Shown one piece after another: positions 1 to 6,154 of a stretch of DNA of 6,376 nucleotides. The position numbers and the translations under genes were made by a program. Source of the DNA: an uncultured Pyrinomonas sp. (GTDB taxonomy: Bacteria > Acidobacteriota > Blastocatellia > Pyrinomonadales > Pyrinomonadaceae); assembly GCA_937135995.1 (NCBI GenBank), contig CAKZOF010000013.1:1-6376 (forward strand). Direction: 5' to 3'. Position 1 is the first letter of the stretch. The number at the start of each line of letters is the position of its first letter. The notes under the pieces were generated by a model that made no database searches, was not told the origin of the DNA, and saw only the letters and a list, made by a program, of their open reading frames with translations.

Positions 1-1
1 C

Positions 2-508
2 GCCATTCAATCGGCACTCACCGGCCACTTGGTCTTCACCACCGTGCACGCCAACAACGTCATCGACGTGATCGGACGCTTCTTGAACATGGGCGTCGAA
101 CCGTACAACTTCGTCTCTTGCTTGAACTGCGTCCTAGCCCAAAGGTTGATTCGCGTGCTGTGCACGATCTGCAAGCGACCGTATCATCCGACCGACGAAG
201 AGTTGATCGAATCGGGCCTACGTCCGGAAGAGCACCGCGACCGCGTCTTCTACAAGAGCGTCGGATGCGACGCCTGCAATCACACGGGCTACCGCGGACG
301 CACCGCCATTCACGAACTGCTCGATTTATCGGATAATATCCGCGAAATGATCATCGCCCGGCGGCCCGGCTCTGAAGTGCGCCGCGCCGCCGAAGCAGAA
401 GGTCTGCGCAGCCTACGCGAATCAGCGCTGCGCAAAGTCTTTGCCGGCGTCTCGACGTTGCACGAGATCAATCGCGTCACCTTCGTCGAAGATGTCGACT
501 TACGCTGA
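2..508 (+). CDS. gspE: GspE/PilB-family secretion/pilus assembly ATPase, C-terminal part (5' end outside window)
   Basis: This is the last ~168 residues of a hexameric cytoplasmic ATPase that powers pseudopilus or pilus assembly; full-length members are usually about 550-600 residues. The frame is open from base 2, with no start codon inside the window. Visible first is the conserved stretch ALTGHLVFTTVHANN, the His-box region that follows Walker B in this family; Walker A and B lie upstream. A tetracysteine zinc-binding element follows, with CTIC (codons at 161 and 170) and CDAC (codons at 266 and 275) spaced as in GspE/PilB. After it come GYRGRTAIHELL and the C-terminal helix with LRSLRESALRKVFAGVSTLHEI, both typical of the family. 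The stop TGA is at 506-508, and 86 bases without an evident terminator separate it from the secretin, so the genes are probably co-transcribed. PilB and GspE cannot be told apart from this end alone; the secretin and pseudopilin neighbours favour a GspE-type role. Confidence 0.93.
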   Translation, partial: AIQSALTGHLVFTTVHANNVIDVIGRFLNMGVEPYNFVSCLNCVLAQRLIRVLCTICKRPYHPTDEELIESGLRPEEHRDRVFYKSVGCDACNHTGYRGRTAIHELLDLSDNIREMIIARRPGSEVRRAAEAEGLRSLRESALRKVFAGVSTLHEINRVTFVEDVDLR

Positions 509-579
509 ACGGACTTGCCGATGGGGCCAACGAACCGACTTCAGATCGAAGAGAGGCGCGACCGAAAAAGCTTGTGCGG

Positions 580-585
580 AAGGAG
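580..585 (+). promoter_or_regulatory. Shine-Dalgarno site of the secretin gene
   Basis: AAGGAG lies 9 bases before the ATG at 595, an ideal position. It decides the start: the frame is also open from a GTG at 574, but that codon lies upstream of this site and would add seven charged residues in front of a clean signal peptide. Confidence 0.75.
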
Positions 586-594
586 AGAAAGAAG

Positions 595-3087
595 ATGAGA
601 ACCAGTGCCCGCTCGACCGTCGTGTTGCTCATCAGCCTTTGCTTGCTCTTTGCGCCCATGACGGCGCTCGCCAAGAAAGGAGAGAAGAATTACAAACGCG
701 GCCTGCAATACGAAGCCGCGCAGCAGTGGGAACAAGCGGCGCAAGAGTTCGCCTTGGCTGTCGCCGCTGACCCGTCGAACATCGAGTACCAGTTGCACTA
801 CCGGCGCGCGCTCTTCAACGCCTCGCAGGTCTTCATGCAACGCGGGCGCGCGCTGGCCGAGCGCGGCGACTACGTTGGAGCATACAACGCCTTCCGCCAA
901 GCTTACGGCTACGACCCAGCTAATGAACTAGCCAAATCCGAGATGGATCGCATGCTCCGTCTGCAACGCGAAAAGACCGGCATGGAGCCCAAACAGTCCG
1001 AGGTGCCGGTGGCGTCCACTTCATACCAACAAGGAGCCAACGGCGTCGGGCGCGCTCAATCGTCGGAACCGGGCGTGTCGCTTCGCTCCGAACAACTGCG
1101 GGTCATCAATTTCAACGGCGACATGCTGGAGATCATCCGCAGCCTCGCCGAACAGTTGAATTTGAACGTCGTCTTCGACCGCGACCTGCAGAATCAACGG
1201 CGCACAATCAACGTCAATCTCCGCGACGTGACGGCGGCGCAAGCGCTCGACTATATCTTCCTTTCGCAAGGACTCTTCTTCCAGAAGCTCGACCGCCGGA
1301 CGATTCTCGTCGCCGATCAGAACAAACGCGGCCAGTACCAGCAATTGGTGGTCCGCACCTTCTACCTGCGCAACATCAAACCGGAAGACGCGCGCACGGT
1401 GATTCAAGCGTCGCTGCCGCCGCAACCCGGGCGCCCGGCCATGGCCATCGCACCGAGCCAATCGACCAACAGCCTGACGGTGCGCGACACGCCGGAGAAC
1501 GTCCGCTTGATCAGCCAAATCATCGAGAGCATCGACAAAGACCGCGCCGAAGTAGTGATGGACGTAAACATCTACGAGGTATCGCGTTCGGATCTGCTGC
1601 AACTCGGTAATCAACTCGGCACCGACGCGACGCTCGTCAATCTCGGCGGCATTCAACGCGGCTTGACGGTCGTCGGCGGCAGCCGCGAAGTCGTCACGCA
1701 GAGCCTCACCAACGTCCCGACGGCGCTCGGCGCAGCGCTCATCGTTCCGGCTTCGACCATCGCCGCCTTGCAACGCAAAGATCACACGCGCTTGCTCGCT
1801 TCGACTCAAGTGCATGCTTTCGACGGCGAAGAATCCGAAACGAGAATCGGGCAGCGCGTCCCCGTGCAGACGGCACAGATCCCGTACTACTACGGCACGC
1901 CGACGCCCAACCAACCGCAGCAGCCGGGCGGCATTCTCAATCCCGGCATCTTCCCTGGCGGGTATCCGGTCATCAACTTCGAGCCGACTGGCCTGACGCT
2001 CAAGTTCACGCCGCAAGTCTTCCCGAACATGGACGTGCAGGTAAAGATGACCATCGAGTCCAAGGATGTGCTCAATCCGGGCTCGCTGACGCCGACGTTC
2101 ACCGAGCGGACGATCAAAGGCACGGCGCGCATTCAGAACAACCGCACCATGATGCTCGCCAGCATCGCGCAGGACCGTCAATCCAACGGGCGGCAAGGAC
2201 TGCCGTTGCTCGGCTTGATCCCTGTGCTCGGGCGGTTCTTCACCGCGCCGCGCCGCGACAATTTCCAAACCGACATCGTGATTGCGGTGACGCCGCGCGT
2301 GCTGCGTGCACCGCAAGTCACGCCGCGCGACGAGGAACTGCGCCCAAGCGGCACGCCGACGGCCCCCGTGTCGGAATCGCTCGCTTCTTTGATCCAAGAG
2401 ATCGAGCGCGAAGAACTGGCCGCCGCGCGCGCTCGCCAAAACGGCGCGACGGCAGCGGCTGGAACACGGACCGCACCGCAAACAGCACGCGCCGTTCAAA
2501 CCGCAGCGCTTGTACCGATCAACGATGAACCGCCGCCGTTCATTCCAGCCCCGAAGATCCTGCTCGGTGGGGCGACGGCCTCCACGCCAACGACGACGCC
2601 AGCGGTTGCCCGCGCTGATGAAGCGCCGCGCACCGTGAATGCGATGGCGACCAACAGCGCGGCCACCGCCGAAGTCGAACTCGGATTGTCTTCTACTGGA
2701 TCGGCGGGACTGCGCCCGGGCGAGCGCCGCCGCGTGGCGCTCACGTTGAGGACGCGCGCGCCGCTCGGCTTTGCTGTGGCGGCTCTGCGTTTCGACCCGC
2801 GCATGGTCGCCGTGCGCGCGGTCGTGCCGGGCGAGATGTTCGCCGGTCACAAGGCTCACGTCATGCACTCGATTGATCCATCGGGCTTGCTCTTGCTGTC
2901 GCTCGCCCCGGAACTCGGCAAAAGCATGAACAATGCAGGGCCGCTTGTCTACGTCGAACTCGAAGCGCTCAACGCCGGAGCAGTCGAAATCAGCCTCGAC
3001 GGCGCGCGTGCGCAAGCGATCGCCCTCGATGGGCGGCGAATCGTGCCGCAACTGGCCGTGCCGCTTCGTTTGCAGATCGCTAAATGA
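595..3087 (+). CDS. gspD: GspD-like type II secretion secretin with N-terminal TPR-like region and C-terminal cohesin-like domain
   Basis: Outer-membrane secretin, 830 residues from ATG 595 (837 from GTG 574). Numbering from ATG: residues 1-26 are a Sec signal peptide (basic start, core VVLLISLCLLF, cleavage after ALA). There is no lipobox Cys. Residues ~33-125 are helical and TPR-like (AAQQWEQAAQEFALAVAADP, then RGDYVGAYNAFRQAYGYDP). Residues ~169-241 match the secretin/TonB short N-terminal (N0) domain (LRVINFNGDMLEIIRSLAEQ). Residues ~251-317 are one secretin N (N1-type) domain with YLRNIKPEDARTVIQ and NSLTVRDTPENV. Residues ~383-571 are the beta-barrel secretin domain, including GQRVPV, GLTLKFTPQV, GLPLLGLIPVLGRFF and TDIVIAVTPRVLR. 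Residues ~577-690 are a Pro/Ala/Thr-rich linker. Residues ~692-830 look like a cohesin fold (ELGLSSTGSAGLRPGE, LGFAVAALRFDP, GPLVYVELEA). Only one N1-type repeat is seen, whereas classical GspD has N1 to N3. The stop overlaps the next gene. Confidence 0.92.
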   Translation: MRTSARSTVVLLISLCLLFAPMTALAKKGEKNYKRGLQYEAAQQWEQAAQEFALAVAADPSNIEYQLHYRRALFNASQVFMQRGRALAERGDYVGAYNAFRQAYGYDPANELAKSEMDRMLRLQREKTGMEPKQSEVPVASTSYQQGANGVGRAQSSEPGVSLRSEQLRVINFNGDMLEIIRSLAEQLNLNVVFDRDLQNQRRTINVNLRDVTAAQALDYIFLSQGLFFQKLDRRTILVADQNKRGQYQQLVVRTFYLRNIKPEDARTVIQASLPPQPGRPAMAIAPSQSTNSLTVRDTPENVRLISQIIESIDKDRAEVVMDVNIYEVSRSDLLQLGNQLGTDATLVNLGGIQRGLTVVGGSREVVTQSLTNVPTALGAALIVPASTIAALQRKDHTRLLASTQVHAFDGEESETRIGQRVPVQTAQIPYYYGTPTPNQPQQPGGILNPGIFPGGYPVINFEPTGLTLKFTPQVFPNMDVQVKMTIESKDVLNPGSLTPTFTERTIKGTARIQNNRTMMLASIAQDRQSNGRQGLPLLGLIPVLGRFFTAPRRDNFQTDIVIAVTPRVLRAPQVTPRDEELRPSGTPTAPVSESLASLIQEIEREELAAARARQNGATAAAGTRTAPQTARAVQTAALVPINDEPPPFIPAPKILLGGATASTPTTTPAVARADEAPRTVNAMATNSAATAEVELGLSSTGSAGLRPGERRRVALTLRTRAPLGFAVAALRFDPRMVAVRAVVPGEMFAGHKAHVMHSIDPSGLLLLSLAPELGKSMNNAGPLVYVELEALNAGAVEISLDGARAQAIALDGRRIVPQLAVPLRLQIAK

Positions 3088-3725
3088 TGGCGAAAGCGAC
3101 AAGAGATCTCGAAGCAGAGCGAACCGAACGCGGTTGGACGCTGATCGAACTCGTCATCACGATCGCCGTGCTAACCATTTTGACGCTCGGTGTGATCCCG
3201 CTCGTTAGATTGAGCGTGCAACGCCAGCGCGAGCAGCAGTTACGCGAAGCGTTACGCGAGATACGCACGGCGATCGACGAGTTTCATCGCGATGCCATCG
3301 GCATCTGTTCGCAAGGCATGCGCGGCGGTCCCATGCGCCCGGGACCGCAACCGCCGCCGTTTCTCGATCCGCGCAGCCGCGTCATGATCAGCGATTGCAC
3401 CATCTTTTCGCCAGAGAACTTAGACCTTTACCCGCCGGACCTCGAGACCTTGGTGCGCGGCGTCAGCGTCGTCCCGCGAATGACGACGGTGCGAAGCGGT
3501 GATCCGAACAGTCGCGCGACCGACAACCAGTTGCTGGCGACCAAAAAGAAAGTTTACTTGCGCGCTATTCCCATCGATCCGATGACTGGGCGCGCCGACT
3601 GGCAACTGCGCTCGTCCTACGATCCGCCCGAGGCGACGAGTTGGGGAGGCGAGAACGTCTTCGACGTGCGCTCTCGCTCGAACGAAACGGCGCTGAACGG
3701 TAAGGAGCGGTACAGCGACTGGTGA
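3084..3725 (+). CDS. Type II secretion pseudopilin, long GspG-like form
   Basis: A 213-residue pseudopilin. The start ATG overlaps the secretin stop as ATGA, with a second ATG directly after; no clear Shine-Dalgarno is seen, so translational coupling is likely. The class III leader is residues 1-17, ending in ERG, followed by WTLIELVITIAVLTILTLGVIPL. Cleavage should fall after Gly17, and the conserved Glu at mature position +5 is present. Mature residue +1 is Trp instead of the usual Phe. The long amphipathic alpha1 helix continues to about residue 70. The C-terminal part (AIPIDPMTGRADWQL ... WGGENVFDVRS ... YSDW) resembles the next gene's product. Relative to that 153-residue protein it has two insertions, roughly residues 76-113 (Gly/Pro-rich) and 128-157, with Cys75 and Cys105 as a possible disulfide pair. 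It is probably a pseudopilus subunit exported and processed by a prepilin peptidase encoded elsewhere. Whether it is a major or minor subunit cannot be told. Confidence 0.9.
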   Translation: MMAKATRDLEAERTERGWTLIELVITIAVLTILTLGVIPLVRLSVQRQREQQLREALREIRTAIDEFHRDAIGICSQGMRGGPMRPGPQPPPFLDPRSRVMISDCTIFSPENLDLYPPDLETLVRGVSVVPRMTTVRSGDPNSRATDNQLLATKKKVYLRAIPIDPMTGRADWQLRSSYDPPEATSWGGENVFDVRSRSNETALNGKERYSDW

Positions 3726-3727
3726 TC
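3711..3727 (+). repeat. 17-base identity with the end of the next pseudopilin gene (copy 1)
   Basis: TACAGCGACTGGTGATC occurs here and at 4226-4242. It encodes the final Tyr-Ser-Asp-Trp, the stop codon and two bases beyond. It is the best-conserved stretch between the two pseudopilin genes, and fits tandem duplication or conversion more than a separate element. Confidence 0.6.
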
Positions 3728-3778
3728 CCGGCGCGCGCGGCGGCGCATCGAATTCTTTGAGATAGGATCGCGAATCGG

Positions 3779-4240
3779 ATGCCGAGCTGGCCGAGAGCCA
3801 GCGTGGCCAACGAATCGAAGCGGAAGATGAACGGACTCTGGAAACAGCTTGGTTCCCGAAACCGAGCGCAAGGCTTCACGCTGCTCGAACTGATGATCGT
3901 CATTTCGATCATCGTCATCTTGGCGGCCATCGCGCTGCCACAGTATCAGCGAACGGTGCAAAAAGCGCGCGAAGCGACGCTGCGCGACGATCTGTTCCAG
4001 ATGCGCAAGATGATCGACCAGTATGCGGCGGACAAAGGACGGCTGCCGCAATCGCTCGACGATTTGGTGACAGGAGGCTACTTGCGCGAGATCCCGGTCG
4101 ATCCGATCACCGGCGAGCGCGATTGGCAAGTGATCGTCGGCGAAGACCCGAACCTGCCCGGAGCCGCGCAAGGCGTGGTCGATGTTCGCAGCGCTTCGAC
4201 CGATATCTCATCAGAGGGCACACCCTACAGCGACTGGTGA
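3779..4240 (+). CDS. gspG: Type II secretion pseudopilin GspG-like (short form)
   Basis: A pseudopilin, 153 residues from ATG 3779 or 137 from ATG 3827. The processing site is unambiguous: RAQG then FTLLELMIVISIIVILAAIALP, with cleavage after Gly32 (long numbering), Phe at +1 and Glu at +5. The remaining alpha1 helix (ALPQYQRTVQKAREATLRDDLFQMRKMIDQYAADKGRLPQ, residues 53-91) and the compact C-terminal region with IPVDPITGERDWQV, VDVRS and a final YSDW match GspG-type major pseudopilins. From 3779 the leader is 32 residues, long for this class; from 3827 it is 16, more usual. A weak AGGA at 3764-3767 stands 11 bases before 3779, and nothing convincing precedes 3827, so the start is undecided. 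It lies 53 bases after the long pseudopilin gene and is clearly its paralogue. As the more canonical of the two it is the better candidate for the main pseudopilus subunit. Confidence 0.92.
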   Translation: MPSWPRASVANESKRKMNGLWKQLGSRNRAQGFTLLELMIVISIIVILAAIALPQYQRTVQKAREATLRDDLFQMRKMIDQYAADKGRLPQSLDDLVTGGYLREIPVDPITGERDWQVIVGEDPNLPGAAQGVVDVRSASTDISSEGTPYSDW

Positions 4241-4242
4241 TC
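4226..4242 (+). repeat. 17-base identity with the end of the preceding pseudopilin gene (copy 2)
   Basis: Identical to 3711-3727, again covering the last four codons, the stop and two further bases. Confidence 0.6.
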
Positions 4243-4248
4243 GCTCAG

Positions 4249-4260
4249 AGGCAATTGCCT
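4249..4260. promoter_or_regulatory. 12-bp perfect palindrome in the leader of the PilM-like gene
   Basis: AGGCAATTGCCT is a perfect 12-bp palindrome starting 9 bases after the pseudopilin stop. It could be an operator half-site pair or part of an mRNA structure. There is no loop, so it would be poor as a hairpin. Function unknown. Confidence 0.35.
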
Positions 4261-4276
4261 TTGCAAAAACGATGAA

Positions 4277-4298
4277 CCGCTCCTTTTGCGAGGAGCGG
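4277..4298 (+). promoter_or_regulatory. Intergenic stem-loop between gspG-like and pilM-like genes
   Basis: CCGCTCC (4277-4283) pairs perfectly with GGAGCGG (4292-4298) across an 8-base loop TTTTGCGA. The stem is G+C-rich but no T run follows (next bases are ACGACGAAG), so it is not a classical intrinsic terminator. It could act as an mRNA processing or stability element that lowers downstream expression relative to the pseudopilins. That role is inferred. It also argues that 4241-4370 is leader, not coding. Confidence 0.45.
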
Positions 4299-4370
4299 AC
4301 GACGAAGAAAGAGACTCACGGCAAAAGCGCCTTCGCACGAGGTGAAGGCCGCGCGCCGCCGACAACCGAC

Positions 4371-5318
4371 ATGAAAGCGAACGAAATCTTCAGCAAAGTC
4401 CTTCGCCCTTCTTTCCCTCCGGCGGCCATCGGACTAGAGCAAGGCGCGATCAACCTCGTCCTGCTCGACAGGCGCGGCGGGAGGCTAGCGTTGCGGCGCG
4501 CGGCACAAGTCGCGCTCGACCGCGAGCTTTTCAAGCCGCACTTCGAGGCGCAAAACATCGCCGACCCAGACGAGTTCACCGCCGCGCTGGCCGATCTTGC
4601 AGCGCGCGCCGGGCTCGAAAGACAGGTGCGCTGGTCCGTCTCCTTGCCGGAAGCCGTGGCGCGCACGACCATCCTCACGCTGGAGACCAAACCCGCTTCG
4701 CGCAGTGAACTCGAGGAGATGTTGCGGTGGAAGATCGAACGCGCTTTCAATACCAGCTTCGCTGAGATGCGCGTTGCACGGCGGCGGCTACGTCCCGACG
4801 GCGAAGGGCGTGAGCGCTATCTTGCCACCGGCATCAGGCTCCACGTTCTCGGCGAATACGAGACCGTGTTTGCAGCGCTCGGATGGAAAGCGGGGTTGAT
4901 CCTGCCGCGCCACCTGTGCGAAGCGTGGTGGCTGCTGCGCGATGCGCGCGCCGACGATGCGCTGCTCGTCAGCCTTCACGCACAAGGTTTCACCGGCTTC
5001 GTCATCCGCAGTGGCGAACCGCTCGTCGTGCGGCGCGTTGTCTGCGACGCCGACGAACGGCTCGACGAACTCCACCGCTTCCTGCTCTTCTACCGCGATC
5101 GCTTGGCCCGCGAAACGGAAAACGGCGCGCCCCTCGCTCGCTTGCTCGTCGTCGGAAGTGAACCGGAGGAAGCCATGGCCGTCGCTGCCGAAGCGCTGGA
5201 GGCATCGCCACAACTTGTCGACCCGTCTTCGGTGGGGCTAGACTTGCCCGATGATGTGCGTCTCGACTTCGGCGAGATCGCGGCCCCAGCGGCCCTCGCG
5301 TCGCTCGCGTGGCAGTGA
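4371..5318 (+). CDS. PilM/GspL-like actin-fold pilus/secretion assembly protein
   Basis: A 315-residue protein resembling PilM and the cytoplasmic half of GspL, which link the assembly ATPase to the inner-membrane platform. Visible, numbered from ATG 4371: AIGLEQGAINLVLLDRRG (19-36) at the phosphate-1 position; RWSVSLPEAVARTTILTLE (87-105) and ELEEMLRWKIERAF (113-126), like PilM subdomain 1; ALLVSLHAQGFTGFVIRSGEPLVVRRV (split here as 197-210 and 211-223) at phosphate-2; LLVVGSEPEEAM (258-269) at the adenosine site; and a C-terminal Ala-rich helix (301-314). The Asp usually found in each phosphate motif (D-I-G type) is absent, so ATP binding may be weak or lost. No transmembrane segment is seen, which favours PilM over full GspL. 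The frame is open back to 4182, overlapping the pseudopilin, but 4371 is chosen because homologous-looking sequence begins just after it and the stem-loop lies upstream. There is no good ribosome binding site; GAGGTGA at 4339-4345 is 25 bases away. No PilN/PilO gene follows. Confidence 0.78.
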   Translation: MKANEIFSKVLRPSFPPAAIGLEQGAINLVLLDRRGGRLALRRAAQVALDRELFKPHFEAQNIADPDEFTAALADLAARAGLERQVRWSVSLPEAVARTTILTLETKPASRSELEEMLRWKIERAFNTSFAEMRVARRRLRPDGEGRERYLATGIRLHVLGEYETVFAALGWKAGLILPRHLCEAWWLLRDARADDALLVSLHAQGFTGFVIRSGEPLVVRRVVCDADERLDELHRFLLFYRDRLARETENGAPLARLLVVGSEPEEAMAVAAEALEASPQLVDPSSVGLDLPDDVRLDFGEIAAPAALASLAWQ

Positions 5319-5540
5319 TCACCACAAGCGCGGAGCGTCGATCACCGAAAGGCCGATCCTTCGCGGTTGGAACTTTGCTGCCTCGGGCCTGAGGATTACG
5401 GCTGACCCACGCGTGGCAAAAGCCAGCCTCCGTGGTTTGAATCCGGGCCCTTGTGGCGCCAGCAATTCGGCTGAAGGCGGCGAAGCACGCTCCGCAGCTG
5501 AAACTTTGCCGTGCGAACGTGCGTAGAATTCCAAGAGCTT
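5319..5540. other. 222-base intergenic region, possible dispersed repeat
   Basis: No supportable gene is seen. The region has several short palindromic units: CCTC/GAGG around GGGCCT at 5381-5394, TGGC-AAAA-GCCA at 5414-5425, and GGGCCC at 5445-5450. AACTTTGC occurs twice (5371-5378 and 5502-5509), as does GATCACC (5317-5323 and 5340-5346). Open frames run through part of it on both strands, but none resembles a known protein or has a ribosome binding site. No T-tract terminator is found. Its 3' end probably holds the sigma-factor promoter. The look is that of an intergenic repeat, but only one copy is in view, so this is a guess. Confidence 0.35.
5499..5527 (+). promoter_or_regulatory. Candidate ECF-type promoter of the sigma gene
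   Basis: TGAAAC (5499-5504) and CGTAGA (5522-5527) are separated by 17 bases, matching the usual ECF pattern of an AAC-containing -35 and a CGT-type -10. ECF sigma genes are often self-activated, so the position fits. A start near 5533 would leave under ten untranslated bases before ATG 5541, which is a weakness unless the message is near-leaderless or translation starts further in. Confidence 0.35.
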
Positions 5541-6125
5541 ATGTCTGTTTTCGCTTCATCACTCGAAAGCTTGGCCGACGCGGAACTGGTCGAACGAGCC
5601 GCCGCCGGGCGCGAAGAGAGTTTCGCGGAGTTGGTGCGCCGCTACCAACGCCCAATCATCGCCTACGTCTATCGCATCGTCGGCGACTACGATGCGGCGC
5701 TCGATCTCGCGCAAGAAGTCTTCATCAAAGTTTACGGCTCTTTGGGACGTTACCGCGCCGAGTACAAATTCTCGACCTGGATCTACCGCATCGCGCACAA
5801 CGCCGCCATTGACCACCTGCGCCGCGTGGCCGCGCGCGACGCGCGCGAAGAGGTCGAAAGGCGCGAAAGACATCTGCGCAGCTCGGCTCTCAATCCCGAG
5901 CAGGAGCGCGAGCGGAATGAACGCCGCGCCGAGATCGAAGCGGTTGTCGATCAACTGCCGCCAGCTTACCGCGAACTCATCATCCTTCGCCACGCGCATG
6001 ATCTCTCCTACGAGGAGATCGCCGAAGTGACGGCACTGCCGCTCGGGACGGTGAAGAACCGCATCTTCCGTGCGCGCGAGATGATGCGGCGGATGTTCAT
6101 CGAACGCGGGATCACGGAAGCATAG
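5541..6125 (+). CDS. RNA polymerase sigma factor, ECF (sigma-70 RpoE-like) subfamily
   Basis: A 194-residue ECF sigma factor, normal length for the family; it directs RNA polymerase to promoters of a stress or envelope regulon. Numbered from ATG 5541: residues ~26-96 are region 2, with ESFAELVRRYQRPIIAYVYR (26-45), DAALDLAQEVFIKVYG (51-66) in 2.1-2.2, and YKFSTWIYRIAHNAAIDHLRR (split as YKFSTWIYRIAHNA 75-88 and AIDHLRR 89-95) in 2.3-2.4. A charged linker follows (97-129). Region 4 spans ~130-183: VDQLPPAYRELIILRHAHDL, then the helix-turn-helix YEEIAEVTALPLGTVKNRIFRAREMMRR (157-184). The frame is also open from GTG 5511, but that would lie inside the proposed promoter. The ribosome binding site is weak (AAGAG at 5533-5537, only 3 bases away). 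The anti-sigma gene begins 73 bases downstream, the normal partner arrangement. The regulon cannot be told from this window. Confidence 0.95.
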   Translation: MSVFASSLESLADAELVERAAAGREESFAELVRRYQRPIIAYVYRIVGDYDAALDLAQEVFIKVYGSLGRYRAEYKFSTWIYRIAHNAAIDHLRRVAARDAREEVERRERHLRSSALNPEQERERNERRAEIEAVVDQLPPAYRELIILRHAHDLSYEEIAEVTALPLGTVKNRIFRAREMMRRMFIERGITEA

Positions 6126-6127
6126 CA

Positions 6128-6145
6128 GAGCGATCAAGGGTGAAA
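6128..6145 (+). repeat. 18-bp direct repeat, copy 1
   Basis: GAGCGATCAAGGGTGAAA, starting two bases after the sigma-factor stop, is repeated exactly at 6205-6222, 77 bases on. A shorter relative, GAGCGATCAGGG, lies at 6155-6166. The copies contain AAGGGTGA, which resembles a Shine-Dalgarno sequence. Confidence 0.75.
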
Positions 6146-6154
6146 CCCGGTTGA

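Noticed and set aside
574..594. GTG 574 as the secretin start
   Set aside because: The Shine-Dalgarno AAGGAG lies downstream of this codon and is ideally placed for ATG 595, which also gives a normal signal peptide.
1021..3102. A 693-codon open frame on the - strand opposite the secretin
   Set aside because: It is the antisense of a clear secretin. Its translation is rich in Arg and His with no recognisable domain, as expected from a G+C-rich shadow frame.
4182..4370. N-terminal extension of the PilM-like frame back into the pseudopilin gene
   Set aside because: The first 63 codons overlap a real gene, cover a hairpin and palindrome, and show no PilM-like sequence.
5381..5394. Intrinsic terminator after the PilM-like gene
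   Set aside because: The stem is only four firm base pairs and no T run follows.
5431..5447. tRNA T-arm-like sequence (GGTTTGAATCC)
   Set aside because: The stem has a mismatch, the conserved C56 is T, and there is no matching acceptor, D or anticodon arm upstream.
5251..5526. A 91-codon + strand open frame across the PilM-like 3' end and the intergenic region
   Set aside because: It starts inside the PilM-like gene out of frame, has no ribosome binding site and its translation looks like read-through of non-coding sequence.
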